A stretch of 64,000 nucleotides of DNA from an uncultured Latescibacterota bacterium (GTDB lineage: Bacteria; Latescibacterota; UBA2968; UBA8231): positions 2,046,001 to 2,110,000 of the forward strand of contig OY282352.1 in the NCBI GenBank assembly GCA_958295495.1, given 5' to 3'. Below the pieces are notes generated by a model, which did no database searches, was not told where the DNA came from, and saw only the letters and a list, made by a program, of their open reading frames with translations. Both the position numbers and the translations under genes were made by a program. This document shows, piece by piece, positions 17,205 through 26,000 of the stretch. Each line of letters opens with the position of its first letter. The stretch's first letter is position 1.

Positions 17205-18056
17205 ATGGTCGAAATCATATCGCACGCCAGCGCTAGCGAGCTGATTTCGCTTTCAGGTGCTTACCTCGAAGCGCACGAGAGCGAAAACAACTTGCCGATC
17301 GGCCTCGCGTACGCGCTCGCCAAAGATCCCCTGCGCTACGGGCCTGAGCCACCGCTATTGCTGAGTGTCTTGGAGAAAGGTGAAGTGGTCGGCGTGGGCG
17401 TAAGGACGCCGCCTCGGAGAATCGTCCTGAGCAGATTCGCTGCGAATGAGGCGATGGTGCCTCTCGTGCGCTACCTGCTTGCAATGGATGCGCCCATCCC
17501 TGGCGTTGTCGGGCCGGTGTCCGCAGCGCAAGCCTTTTCCGCTTGCTGGGCCGAGGCCGTGCCCAGCGCATCGCCGAGGGAGGCCATGCGGATGCGCGTA
17601 TTTGAAGCGCGAACGGTCGCCGACGTGCCCCTTGCGGCGGGGGCGTTGCGCTTGGCCGGCATGGACGACCATTGGCTCATGGCGCAGTGGATGGCCGCCT
17701 TTTCGCAAGAGGCATTAGGTGAGCCAGCCGATCTCGACGAGGCCGAGAAAAACGCCGCGCGGTTCATCGCCGATGGGCTGTACATTTGGGACTGCGCTGG
17801 ACCGGTCTCTATTGCCAAAGCGGCGCGCCCGACGAGAAATGGCACGACAATTAACGCGGTGTACACGCCGCCAGAGCAGCGCAATAAGGGATATGCCACC
17901 TCATGCGTTGCGTCGTTGACCAAGAAACTGCTCTCCGAGGGCTATTCGTTTTGCAGCCTATATACCGACTTAGCCAATCCAACCTCCAACAGCATCTATG
18001 CGAAAATCGGCTACGTGCCTTTGGGCGATGCGTTGGAATTTGATTTCGCTACCTAA
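17205..18056 (+). CDS. GNAT-family N-acetyltransferase
   Basis: A 283-residue protein whose ATG follows the Omp85 stop immediately (TGA-ATG), so it is coupled to that operon. The C-terminal 120 residues hold the GNAT core: [20 protein letters not shown] is the acetyl-CoA pyrophosphate loop (R/Q-x-x-G-x-G/A), then [19 protein letters not shown], the usual end of the fold. The N-terminal half resembles the auxiliary domain of two-part GNAT proteins. The acceptor is unknown. The neighbours do not suggest a substrate. Confidence 0.85.
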   Translation: MVEIISHASASELISLSGAYLEAHESENNLPIGLAYALAKDPLRYGPEPPLLLSVLEKGEVVGVGVRTPPRRIVLSRFAANEAMVPLVRYLLAMDAPIPGVVGPVSAAQAFSACWAEAVPSASPREAMRMRVFEARTVADVPLAAGALRLAGMDDHWLMAQWMAAFSQEALGEPADLDEAEKNAARFIADGLYIWDCAGPVSIAKAARPTRNGTTINAVYTPPEQRNKGYATSCVASLTKKLLSEGYSFCSLYTDLANPTSNSIYAKIGYVPLGDALEFDFAT

Positions 18057-18093
18057 ACCCGCTGCTAGACGGCAGCTTCTTGAAAGGGCTTTT

Positions 18094-19935
18094 ATGCGAT
18101 CGTTTCGCAGCAGTACCACCACGCAGGGGCGGCGCATGGCCGGAGCGCGTGCCTTGTGGCGCGCCACCGGCATGAAGACCGAGGACTTCCAAAAGCCCAT
18201 CGTCGCCATCGCCAACTCCTTTGCTCAGTTCGTGCCCGGGCACGTGCATCTACACCCCATCGGCCAGCAGGTCAAGGAAGTGATTGACCAACACGGCGGC
18301 TATGGCGTGGAGTTCAACACCATTGCCGTTGACGACGGCATTGCCATGGGCCACGACGGCATGCTCTACTCCCTGCCGAGCCGCGAGCTAATCGCCGACA
18401 GCGTCGAATACATGGTGCAAGCCCACAAGGCCGACGCCCTCGTCTGCATTTCCAATTGCGACAAGATCACCCCGGGCATGTTACTGGCCGCGCTCAGGCT
18501 CAACATCCCGGCGATCTTCGTCTCGGGCGGGCCAATGGAGGCCGGCAAGACCGAGCTATCAACGGGCCGCGTCAAGCTCGATTTGATCGACTCCATGGTC
18601 GCCGCGGCCGACCCCAACTTGAGCGACGAGGACGTGGCCAAGATGGAGGAACAAGCCTGCCCAACTTGTGGTTCGTGCTCGGGCATGTTCACCGCCAACT
18701 CCATGAACTGTCTCAACGAGGCCATCGGCCTAGCCCTGCCGGGCAACGGCACCATCCTCGCCACGCACGCGCTGCGCTGGGAGCTTTTTGCCGCGGCTGG
18801 CAAGCGGATTGTCGAAATGGCCAAGGCATTTTACCTAGCGGGCGACGCTTCGGTGCTGCCGCGCAGCATTGCGACCTTTTCGGCGTTTGAAAACGCCATG
18901 ACCTTAGACATTGCCATGGGCGGCTCCACCAACACGGTCCTGCACCTGTTGGCCATGGCCCGCGAGGCCGACATCAATTTCACCATGGCCGACATCGACC
19001 GGCTCTCGCGGCAGGTCCCCTGTATCTGCAAGGTGGCACCGGCTTCGCAGGAGTTTCACCTAGAGGACGTCGCGCGCGCCGGCGGCATTATGAGCATTCT
19101 CGGCGAGCTGTTGCGCGCCGGCAAAATCCACCCCGAGCCTAAGACCGTTGCCGGGCCGTCGCTGGGCGAGCTGATCGCCGCAAACGACATTCGCGGGCCG
19201 GGTGCAGTGGAAGCAATGGCCGAGCAGCGAGCGTTGGCGGCCCCGGGCAACGTGCGGACGAAAGTCGCCTTTTCCCAAAACAACTTTTACCCCGCGTCGG
19301 ACCCCGACGATCAAGCGGGCTGCATCCGCTCGGTCGCACGCGCTTATTCGCAGGACGGCGGGCTGGCAGTGCTTTTCGGCAACATCGCCGAGGAAGGCTG
19401 CATCGTGAAGACGGCCGGGGTCGATGAGTCGATCTGGGTCTTTGAGGGCGCGGCCCGGATTTTCGAGTCGCAGGACGAAGCCTGCGAGGGGATCCTCGGC
19501 GGCAAGGTCTGCGCCGGCGATGTGGTAGTGATCCGCTACGAGGGCCCCAAGGGCGGGCCGGGGATGCAGGAGATGCTCTATCCAACGTCGTACCTCAAGT
19601 CCATGGGGCTGGGCAAGACCTGTGCGCTGTTGACCGACGGCCGCTTTTCCGGCGGCACCTCCGGGCTGTCGATTGGCCACGTCTCCCCGGAGGCGGCCGA
19701 GGGCGGGACCTTGGCCCTGTTGGAAACCGGCGACCGGATTCGCATCGACATTCCCAATCGCAAAATCGACGCACTGCTCACTGACGCCGCGCTCTCCGCA
19801 CGCCGGCAAAAAATAGACGCCTACCGGCCCCGCAACCGCCAACGCCACATCCCCCAATCGCTACAAGCGTATGCCGCACTGACGACGAGCGCGGCGCACG
19901 GGGCCGTGCGGGACGTGGGGCAACTGCAGAAATAA
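18094..19935 (+). CDS. ilvD: Dihydroxy-acid dehydratase
   Basis: A 613-residue enzyme that dehydrates 2,3-dihydroxy-isovalerate and its C6 homologue in valine, leucine and isoleucine synthesis. ATG 18094 follows GAAAGGG and gives the normal family length. Conserved features: the N-terminal [15 protein letters not shown], the [12 protein letters not shown] metal-site block, [11 protein letters not shown] (C118, C122) and [18 protein letters not shown] (near 190), whose cysteines bind the iron-sulfur cluster, and [19 protein letters not shown] near the C-terminus. It stands alone here rather than in an ilv operon, with the 2-hydroxyacid dehydrogenase gene only 8 bp downstream. Confidence 0.96.
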   Translation: MRSFRSSTTTQGRRMAGARALWRATGMKTEDFQKPIVAIANSFAQFVPGHVHLHPIGQQVKEVIDQHGGYGVEFNTIAVDDGIAMGHDGMLYSLPSRELIADSVEYMVQAHKADALVCISNCDKITPGMLLAALRLNIPAIFVSGGPMEAGKTELSTGRVKLDLIDSMVAAADPNLSDEDVAKMEEQACPTCGSCSGMFTANSMNCLNEAIGLALPGNGTILATHALRWELFAAAGKRIVEMAKAFYLAGDASVLPRSIATFSAFENAMTLDIAMGGSTNTVLHLLAMAREADINFTMADIDRLSRQVPCICKVAPASQEFHLEDVARAGGIMSILGELLRAGKIHPEPKTVAGPSLGELIAANDIRGPGAVEAMAEQRALAAPGNVRTKVAFSQNNFYPASDPDDQAGCIRSVARAYSQDGGLAVLFGNIAEEGCIVKTAGVDESIWVFEGAARIFESQDEACEGILGGKVCAGDVVVIRYEGPKGGPGMQEMLYPTSYLKSMGLGKTCALLTDGRFSGGTSGLSIGHVSPEAAEGGTLALLETGDRIRIDIPNRKIDALLTDAALSARRQKIDAYRPRNRQRHIPQSLQAYAALTTSAAHGAVRDVGQLQK

Positions 19936-19943
19936 GGAGCTCC

Positions 19944-20900
19944 ATGAAAATCACAGTACTAGACGGACACACCCTAAACCCCGGCGACAACCCCTGGGAT
20001 CCGGTCGCGGCGTTGGGCGAGTTTGCGGTGTACGACACAACTCCAGACGACCTGATCTTGGAGCGGGCCGCGGACGCCGACGTGATTTTGACTAACAAGG
20101 TGCCGCTGACGGCCGAGACGTTTGCCCAACTGCCCAACCTGCGCTTCGCGTCGGTTACGGCCACCGGGTACAACGTCGTCGATGTGGAGGCTGCGCGCGC
20201 CCGCGCCATCCCGGTGTCAAACATTCCGGTGTACGGCACCGACTCGGTCGCCCAATACACCATGGCCCTGCTGCTGGAGTTGTGCCACCACGTCGGTCGC
20301 CACGACGCGGCGGTCCATCGCGGCGGCTGGGCTGAATCGGGCTATTGGTGTTTCTGGGAGACGCCGCTGATGGAACTAGCGGGGAAAATTATCGGCCTAG
20401 TGGGCTTTGGGCGCATCGGCCAGCGCGTCGGCGAGCTGGCCCACGCTTTTGGCATGGAAGTCTGGGCTTATGCGCCGTCGCCCAAGGCCCCGCCGGGGTA
20501 CGCGCCGTTTGCCCTCAAGAGCACGGCGGAGATTTTCGCCGGAGCCGACGTGGTCAGCTTGCACTGCCCGCAGACGCCCGACAACGCCGGCTTTGTCAAC
20601 GCCGAGTTGTTGGCGACCATGAAGGAAGGGGCGCTGTTCATCAACACGGCGCGCGGGGCACTCGTCGATGAGCAGGCCCTTTTGCAGGCCCTGCGTGCCG
20701 GCAAACCCCGGGCCGCGGCGACGGACGTGGCTTCGGTCGAGCCGATTGCCAGCGGCAACCCGCTCTTGCAGGCACCTAATCTGCTCATCACGCCGCATAT
20801 CGCTTGGGCCACGCTAGAGGCGCGCAAGCGCCTGATGCAGATGACGGCAGAGAACGTGCGGGCCTTTCTGGCCGGTGCGCCGATCAACGTGGTGAATTGA
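19944..20900 (+). CDS. D-2-hydroxyacid dehydrogenase (NAD-dependent)
   Basis: A 318-residue enzyme of the D-isomer 2-hydroxyacid dehydrogenase family, which reversibly reduces 2-oxoacids such as hydroxypyruvate or glyoxylate. The N-terminal substrate lobe is followed by the NAD-binding motif GLVGFGRIGQRV near 150. The catalytic Arg-Glu-His set is visible as NTARGALVDE and the ITPHIAWATLEAR segment. AAGGAG lies seven bases upstream of ATG 19944. It probably shares a transcript with ilvD (8-bp gap). The best guess is a glycerate/hydroxypyruvate reductase type; substrate specificity cannot be read. Confidence 0.9.
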   Translation: MKITVLDGHTLNPGDNPWDPVAALGEFAVYDTTPDDLILERAADADVILTNKVPLTAETFAQLPNLRFASVTATGYNVVDVEAARARAIPVSNIPVYGTDSVAQYTMALLLELCHHVGRHDAAVHRGGWAESGYWCFWETPLMELAGKIIGLVGFGRIGQRVGELAHAFGMEVWAYAPSPKAPPGYAPFALKSTAEIFAGADVVSLHCPQTPDNAGFVNAELLATMKEGALFINTARGALVDEQALLQALRAGKPRAAATDVASVEPIASGNPLLQAPNLLITPHIAWATLEARKRLMQMTAENVRAFLAGAPINVVN

Positions 20901-20907
20901 GCGAGCG

Positions 20908-20937
20908 TTGACATTGCGCGCGATTATCTGTTATTAT
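20908..20937 (+). promoter_or_regulatory. Sigma-70 promoter of tmRNA
   Basis: Consensus -35 TTGACA (20908-20913), an 18-base spacer and TATTAT (20932-20937). The first base of mature tmRNA is about 8 bases after the -10 box. Confidence 0.85.
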
Positions 20938-20944
20938 GGTCAAA

Positions 20945-21303
20945 GGGGGCGACTTGGCTTCGACGGGGTCGGAGAAGCCCAAATTGCGTGCCGAGGTCCC
21001 GACACCTCGTTAATCCTCGGGAAACAATTAAGCGACGAAACTAACACGTACGCTCTGGCTGCCTAAATTTAGCGCAGCCCATTGGGGTCTGTTGAGCCTG
21101 CGCGGCAGGTCCCAATGTCATCTCTTAGCAGGCTGGTCCCAAACCCGCGCCCGAGGGGATGGGGCGAGATTTTTCGGGCTGGCTCGTTGCGAGGCCCGTC
21201 GGCCGGCAGCGCAGCAGGCGAGATAACTAAGGCCGACTACGCACGTAGCATATTTTGGTAGAACCGGTCTCGGACGCGGGTTCGATTCCCGCCGCCTCCA
21301 CCA
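20945..21303 (+). ncRNA. ssrA: Transfer-messenger RNA
   Basis: A one-piece tmRNA. The 5' GGGGGCGACTTGGCTTCGACGGGG is the hallmark tRNA-like start (quoted as pieces GGGGGCGAC and TTCGACGGGG). GGGGGCG (20945-20951) pairs with CGCCTCC (21293-21299). The T-arm GGTTCGATTCC precedes it, A21300 is the discriminator, and CCA (21301-21303) is encoded. The reading frame that ends in TAA at 21064-21066 encodes DETNTYALAA, preceded in frame by AGC (Ser), so the tag is about SDETNTYALAA; the resume codon is not certain. The role is rescue of stalled ribosomes and tagging for proteolysis, with SmpB. The 3' end is the target of an integrated island (see 21295-24756). Confidence 0.96.
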
Positions 21304-21312
21304 TCTTTAAGC
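21295..21312. repeat. attL-like repeat in tmRNA 3' end
   Basis: CCTCCACCATCTTTAAGC spans the last bases of tmRNA and the start of its trailer. It recurs exactly at 24739-24756. Beyond it both sites continue into GCGACTTC-containing terminator hairpins. Confidence 0.75.
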
Positions 21313-21315
21313 AAG

Positions 21316-21349
21316 CGCGACTTCGGCACCATCCGAGGTCGCGTTTTCT
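21316..21349 (+). terminator. Intrinsic terminator after tmRNA
   Basis: CGCGACTTCGG (21316-21326) pairs with CCGAGGTCGCG (21333-21343) around a CACCAT loop, with one G-U pair, followed by TTTTCT. A clear Rho-independent terminator for ssrA. Confidence 0.8.
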
Positions 21350-21367
21350 ATACACTGCGCCTTTAGA

Positions 21368-21469
21368 GCGCACGAATTCGACCAGCAGATCAACCAGCGC
21401 GAGTATTTGCGCCCTGAAACCGCCGAACGCCTCTCGCCCTTGGCCCGCTATATCCTTGATGTTGACTAA
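21368..21469 (+). pseudogene. C-terminal tail of an unidentified protein
   Basis: The frame reads AHEFDQQINQREYLRPE and then TAERLSPLARYILDVD, ending at TAA 21467-21469. The composition is that of a real protein end, but there is no start codon and the frame begins just after the tmRNA terminator. Probably a gene truncated when the island formed. I do not recognise the parent family. Confidence 0.3.
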
Positions 21470-21616
21470 GTCGTTCTAGAAAGCACCCTGTGCATTTATA
21501 AGATCGTGGAAAAAGTTGTGTTGAAGGGTTTATAATGCCTATCCAACTCAACCATCAGGAGCTAGTACGAGAAATGAGTGATGCAGATGACCCAAGTTTG
21601 AGGCGGGGCAGAGTAG

Positions 21617-21844
21617 CTGCTCGGGGCCATCGCCGCCCTCATCAGTGCCACGCCGCCTGCATCCATCGAACCTCTGTGCGCGGGGGCCCCTGGCGGCGAG
21701 GCCGCGATAGCAGCTAAGGCGGCCGCGGAGGCTGCTGCCACAGAGCGAGCGGTAGCGCACGGCGACGTCGGAATCTCAACGCCCTCCGACGGGGGTGTTT
21801 CCTTCATCGCACCTACTCCGGAAGGGCGCACGGCCTATCAATAA
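21617..21844 (+). pseudogene. Start-less fragment of an Ala-rich, probably secreted protein
   Basis: A 75-codon frame opens directly after TAG 21614-21616 and has no ATG/GTG/TTG in a sensible place. It reads LLGAIAALISATPPASIEPL, then an Ala-rich helix (EAAIAAKAAAEAAATERAV), and ends GRTAYQ. The hydrophobic beginning resembles the rear half of a signal peptide. It is likely the remains of a secreted protein. The interval 21470-21616 shows nothing. Confidence 0.3.
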
Positions 21845-21900
21845 GCACGGAGAGCACATGAGACCCTCTTGAAATTTCTCTACGACTAAGGATAATCGTA

Positions 21901-23346
21901 ATGCCAAAACGACCCAATGTGATTCTTATCGTCGCCGACGACATGGGCTATGGCGATTTCGGCGTTTTTAACGACGGCCCGGCCCGCACCCCCCATCTCG
22001 ACGCGCTAGTTGGCGAGGGGGTCTGTCTGACCCAACACTACGCCGGCTCGCCGGCGTGCTCGCCGGCGCGGGCGGCGCTGTTGACGGGTCGTTACCCGCA
22101 CCGCACCGGCGCGTTGACGCCGATGGAGGTGCGCGGGATGGACCGTATCGCGCTCGACGAGGTGACCCTCGGCGATGCGTACAAACACGCGGGGTATGTG
22201 ACGGGGCTGATCGGCAAGTGGCACAATGGCGCGTTCGACGATCGCTATCATCCCAACGCACGCGGCTTCGATGAGTTTTGGGGCTTTCGCGGCGGGTGGA
22301 TGGATTATTTTGACTGGTGGGTCGAGCGCAACGGAAGACGCGAGACCGCGGACGGGCGCTATTTGACCGATGTGTTTACCGACGAGGCGGTGGATTTTAT
22401 CACGCGGCACCGGCAGGACCCTTTTCTGCTCTGCATGATGTACAATGCGCCGCATTCGCCGTTGCAGGCCCCCGACGAAACGGTGCAGCCCTATCTCGAC
22501 GCGGGGATGAGCCCGGGTGTGGCGATTACCTACGCGATGAACGAGATCATGGATCGGGGCGTCGGGCGGATCGCGGAAACCTTGGATGCGCTGGGGCTGG
22601 CGGACGATACGATCCTGATGTTCACCAGCGACAACGGACCGGCGTTCGGGTTGCGGCCCGACCAAGTGCCCGAGGGGATGAGCACGGATACACGGCGCTA
22701 CAATTGCGGCTTTAACGGGCAGAAAGGGTCGGTTTACGAGGGCGGCATCCGGGTGCCGATGATCGTGCGCTGGCGCGGCGGGTTGGAGGGGGGGCGGCAG
22801 ATCAACGAGTTGGTGCATGGTATGGACTGGTTGCCGACCTTGGCCGGGTTGTGCGGTATCGAGCGGCCCGGCAGGCGGCCCCTGGACGGGCGCGACGCGG
22901 CGCCGGTGTTGCGCGGCGCCGGCGATGACGCTCCGGCGCGATTTTGGCAGCTCAACCAATTTCAGCCCGTCGGCTGGATCAACGCGGCGATGCGCGAGGG
23001 GCCGTGGAAGTTGGTCCGTCCCCAAATGGCGCAAAAGCCCAAGACCGATGCGGATAAGCGCGTGATGGAGCGCTACGTGGAAGTGGATATCCAATACAAA
23101 TACCACCCCGACGAGGTGACGGAGCTGATGAGCGAGCCGGATCCCGAGTTGATTGTCCCGCCGCCGGCCGAGTTGGAGCTCTACAATATTGACGACGACC
23201 CGCTGGAACAGAACAACATGGCGACGGATGAGTCGGAGCGCGCGAGCCGGATGCTCGGGGCGTTGGAGGGGTGGTTTGAGGGGGTCGAGGCGGAAAGGCG
23301 GCGGATTCAGCCCGACGGCTCTATACTGGAGATCGCGTCGACGTGA
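21901..23346 (+). CDS. Type I sulfatase (arylsulfatase family)
   Basis: A 481-residue member of the alkaline-phosphatase superfamily. Metal-binding D13-D14 lie in LIVADDMGYGDFG. The formylglycine motif C-x-P-x-R is CSPAR at 53-57, within SPACSPARAALLTGRYPHRTG, so maturation by a formylglycine-generating enzyme is expected; none is in the window. GKWHNG and MFTSDNGPAFG complete the metal and sulfate site. No signal peptide is seen, so a cytoplasmic location is suggested, which is unusual among glycan sulfatases but known in these lineages. ATG 21901 follows AGGA. It is the main cargo of the tmRNA-borne island. The substrate, probably a sulfated sugar or glycan, is not determinable. Confidence 0.9.
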   Translation: MPKRPNVILIVADDMGYGDFGVFNDGPARTPHLDALVGEGVCLTQHYAGSPACSPARAALLTGRYPHRTGALTPMEVRGMDRIALDEVTLGDAYKHAGYVTGLIGKWHNGAFDDRYHPNARGFDEFWGFRGGWMDYFDWWVERNGRRETADGRYLTDVFTDEAVDFITRHRQDPFLLCMMYNAPHSPLQAPDETVQPYLDAGMSPGVAITYAMNEIMDRGVGRIAETLDALGLADDTILMFTSDNGPAFGLRPDQVPEGMSTDTRRYNCGFNGQKGSVYEGGIRVPMIVRWRGGLEGGRQINELVHGMDWLPTLAGLCGIERPGRRPLDGRDAAPVLRGAGDDAPARFWQLNQFQPVGWINAAMREGPWKLVRPQMAQKPKTDADKRVMERYVEVDIQYKYHPDEVTELMSEPDPELIVPPPAELELYNIDDDPLEQNNMATDESERASRMLGALEGWFEGVEAERRRIQPDGSILEIAST

Positions 23347-23375
23347 GCAAAAGAAAGGGCTGAGGAGCATCGCCT

Positions 23376-24398
23376 ATGCACATCCCAGACAATGAGGGCA
23401 AGGCCTGCGATGCCGTTGTGAGGCTCCTTGAAAAATGGACAGGCGAGACACGCGCGGGCATTCGTCATCCCGAAAAGGATGGTGACGGTCCTCCCGTGGA
23501 ATTACGTCTAAAGCTAGGCACCCAAGAGTATGCTATCGAGCACACGCGAATCGAGCCGTTCGAGAATCAAATCGAGACCGATCTGGTATTCAAAAAGATC
23601 AATGACTACTTCAGAGAAAGACTTTCGGACCCACTGCCGGGATCAGCGTATTACGAGCTGCATCTTCCGATTAATGTTCGCCTTCCTGAAAAAAAGAAAA
23701 AGCGCGACCAAGCTCTGAACAATCTTGTCGAATGGATTCGGACGAACGCGGAATGTCTGCATGAAAGGAACTCAGGGCGAACTAGACCAGCGCGTAGCCT
23801 CATTTGGTCTGATGATCGCATGCAGGACACACCAACGGGTTTCAATTGTGCAATCGAATTACTGCGCTGGCCGGATGCGGCTCCCATAAGGCGAAAACCG
23901 GGTTCTCTTGGAATAAGGCTTTATTGTCCCAACAATTTCAGCGATTTGGAAGATCGTCGTATTGACAGGCTGAGGCGGGCATTTTCCAAAAAGTCTCCCA
24001 AGCTGCAGAAGTGCAAGAAAGAGGGGGCGCGAACCGTCCTGGTGCTGGAAAGCGGCGACATCGCTCTCACGAGCTTTGACCTCATTGGCAATCTGCTTCC
24101 TAAGTTGTTGGCGGAATGCACGGATGCGCCGGATGAGATTTACTTGGTGGAAACCGGCATCGATCTTTGGTGGGTATACCTCATAAAGCGCGACGGCGAC
24201 TATTGGCCAACAGTGGGTATGCCCAAATGGGGCCAACCCATTTACGATCCTGACAAATTACCAACAGCGGGTATGCCCAAGGAGTACCGTGACGCACTCC
24301 AGCTAGACGAACTATATACTCCACATTTGCGTGGATGGACCCCAGCCACCTTCGAGGAAGATGAACTAGACGACCTGACCCCAAGCCGTGGCTCGTAA
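23376..24398 (+). CDS. Protein of unknown function, possible restriction-endonuclease-like fold
   Basis: A 340-residue protein that I do not recognise. The N-terminal 110 residues (DNEGKACDAVVRLLEKWTG, PPVELRLKLGTQEYAIEHTRI) have a strand-turn-strand pattern with E and E-H-T that resembles a PD-(D/E)XK core, but the catalytic Lys is missing (T). A Lys-rich stretch (KKKKRD) and a C-terminal region with two copies of a P-T-x-G-M-P-K motif (DNA copies at about 24208 and 24260, 19 of 20 bases alike) follow. It is 29 bp after the sulfatase gene and poorer in GC, which suggests separate acquisition. No Shine-Dalgarno is evident. Other options are a defence effector or a nuclease-fold pseudoenzyme. 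Confidence 0.6.
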   Translation: MHIPDNEGKACDAVVRLLEKWTGETRAGIRHPEKDGDGPPVELRLKLGTQEYAIEHTRIEPFENQIETDLVFKKINDYFRERLSDPLPGSAYYELHLPINVRLPEKKKKRDQALNNLVEWIRTNAECLHERNSGRTRPARSLIWSDDRMQDTPTGFNCAIELLRWPDAAPIRRKPGSLGIRLYCPNNFSDLEDRRIDRLRRAFSKKSPKLQKCKKEGARTVLVLESGDIALTSFDLIGNLLPKLLAECTDAPDEIYLVETGIDLWWVYLIKRDGDYWPTVGMPKWGQPIYDPDKLPTAGMPKEYRDALQLDELYTPHLRGWTPATFEEDELDDLTPSRGS

Positions 24399-24738
24399 AG
24401 GTCGTAATCGCGCAATCTTGGGGCGCAGTCCGTGCATGAACCTAATGCTGGCCCGTGCGAGAGGCAGGCCGTCAGTACCAGAGTGAACAGCGTCCGGAAC
24501 AACGATCCGGACATCCTTGACCCCATGCCTCAGCGGAGCCTATTTTGACCATAGAAGGCGGAAATCGGCGTCAAATGCCAACAACTACGATATCTCGATC
24601 AGTGTGGAAATCGAGGTCAGAAAGACTTCCGTGATCGGTACCTCGAAGAGTCATACACTGATGTTTGTAACGATCCGTAAATCAACGAATTACGCTCGTC
24701 CGAATAAGGAGATGGCGGATTTTGGAAAGGCTGCAAGC

Positions 24739-24756
24739 CCTCCACCATCTTTAAGC
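24739..24756. repeat. attR-like repeat of the tmRNA 3' end
   Basis: An exact second copy of CCTCCACCATCTTTAAGC. The upstream gap 24399-24738 has no supportable gene. Confidence 0.75.
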
Positions 24757-24788
24757 GCGACTTCTGCACATCCTAAGTCGCGCTTTCT
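24753..24788 (+). terminator. Intrinsic terminator at the right island junction
   Basis: AAGCGCGACTT (24753-24763) and AAGTCGCGCTT (24775-24785) form a perfect 11-bp stem with an 11-base loop, then TCT. It is a diverged homologue of the terminator at 21316-21349 and is probably the original ssrA terminator displaced by the insertion. Confidence 0.7.
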
Positions 24789-24812
24789 ATGTTTGCCAAC
24801 GAAAGTGAGTAT

Positions 24813-25973
24813 ATGAAGATCACCGACATTAAGGTTACGCCCTCCCTCGGCGCGGCAAATCGCCACTGGTCCCTGCTGAAAATTTTCACGGACGAAGGCA
24901 TTGTCGGCCTCGGCGAGTGGTTCGCTGATGCTTCCATCGAGCCGCTCAAACGGATGCTCATCGGCCAGGACCCGACCAACATCAATCGGCTGCACTACGA
25001 CCACCTGTGGCAGATGCAGGGTCGCGGCGCTGGCGTGGAAATCGCCCTGTGGGACATTCGCGGCAAGCAGCTAAACGCGCCCATGCACGAGCTGCTGGGC
25101 GGCAAACTGCGCGACCGCATCCGCGTGTACTGCGACTGCCACTCGGGGGCGCACTGGACGCGGGAAGACTACGAGCGGCGCTGGCGGGAGACGCGGGCCA
25201 GCGGGCAATTGGATCCGGTGTACGAAACCAGCGCCTATGTGTCCATGGCCAAAGAAGTGGTGGCCGAAGGGTACACCGCGGTCAAGTTCGATCTCGATGT
25301 GCCCAATCCTTGGAAGCTTGACACCTACGACCGCTCCATCAGCCGCCGACAGCACCAGCACATCGTCACCACCATCGAAAGCCTGCGCCACGCGATTGGC
25401 CCTTACACCGACTTATCCATCGACTTGCACGGCTCCTTCAACCTCGCCGACGCCCTGCGTATATGCAAAGACGTGGAGCACCTCGACCTGCTGTGGTTGG
25501 AGGATCCCATTCGTTGGGAGTGGGGCAATGTGGCCGCATTGGCCAAAATCTGTCGGCAGACTGAGACGCCAATCTGCACCGGCGAGATCTTTTACGGGGC
25601 CAAGATGTTCCGCGAGCTGATGGAACAACAAGCCTGCGACCTACTGGAGCCGGACATTCCCCGCAGCGGCGGAGCCATTGAAATCCGCCGCATCGCCGAA
25701 CTGGCCGAGATGTACCACCTGTCGCTGGCCCCCCACTACATGCGGAGCGCGATTACGGGCATGGCCGCGGTCCATATCTGTGCCACCCTACCCAATTTCC
25801 TCGCCTTAGAGCACCACTCGCGCAATATCCCGCTGTGGAGCACCATGCTCGACATCAAGAACCCCATTCAGCAGGGTTATATGGCCGTGCCCGATGGCCC
25901 GGGCTTGGGCGTCGATCTAGACGAAGAAGCCATTGCCGCGGCGCTACCTGCCGGGGTGCCGTTGTGGTCCTGA
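24813..25973 (+). CDS. Enolase-superfamily sugar-acid dehydratase (mannonate/galactonate type)
   Basis: A 386-residue enzyme. Residues 1-100 are the capping domain (MKITDIKVTPSLG...GEWFADASIEPLKRMLIG). The barrel has KFDLD (catalytic base region), DLSIDLHGSFN (metal Asp), LLWLEDPIRWE (metal Glu) and PICTGEIFYG (metal Glu), and the H of LAPHYMRS completes acid-base chemistry. These substitutions point to D-mannonate, D-galactonate or related dehydratases. An ATG 24 bp upstream (24789) is in frame but sits in the terminator tail, so 24813 is preferred. The aldehyde dehydrogenase 27 bp downstream suggests a joint oxidative sugar-acid route through a 2-keto-3-deoxy acid and its semialdehyde. Confidence 0.88.
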   Translation: MKITDIKVTPSLGAANRHWSLLKIFTDEGIVGLGEWFADASIEPLKRMLIGQDPTNINRLHYDHLWQMQGRGAGVEIALWDIRGKQLNAPMHELLGGKLRDRIRVYCDCHSGAHWTREDYERRWRETRASGQLDPVYETSAYVSMAKEVVAEGYTAVKFDLDVPNPWKLDTYDRSISRRQHQHIVTTIESLRHAIGPYTDLSIDLHGSFNLADALRICKDVEHLDLLWLEDPIRWEWGNVAALAKICRQTETPICTGEIFYGAKMFRELMEQQACDLLEPDIPRSGGAIEIRRIAELAEMYHLSLAPHYMRSAITGMAAVHICATLPNFLALEHHSRNIPLWSTMLDIKNPIQQGYMAVPDGPGLGVDLDEEAIAAALPAGVPLWS

Positions 25974-26000
25974 GCCACAGCTTATTTCACTGGAGATATT

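Larger units (their letters stand above)
21295..24756. mobile_element. Genomic island integrated at the tmRNA 3' end
   Basis: About 3.4 kb lies between two perfect 18-bp copies of the tmRNA 3' end (21295-21312 and 24739-24756). Each copy is followed by a related GC-stem terminator, as expected when an element inserts at the end of ssrA and rebuilds it. Contents: two gene tails (21368-21469, 21617-21844), a sulfatase and a 340-residue unknown protein. No integrase, excisionase or plasmid gene is seen, so it is probably a deletion remnant or was moved in trans. DNA from about 23380 on is visibly poorer in GC than the flanks. Confidence 0.65.

Noticed and set aside
22006..23370. 454-codon minus-strand frame opposite the first sulfatase gene
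   Set aside because: A mirror of the sulfatase reading frame with low-complexity His/Arg/Leu composition and no recognisable domain.
24789..24812. Upstream ATG for the enolase-superfamily gene
   Set aside because: It lies in the tail of the terminator hairpin; the family begins with MKITDIKV at 24813.
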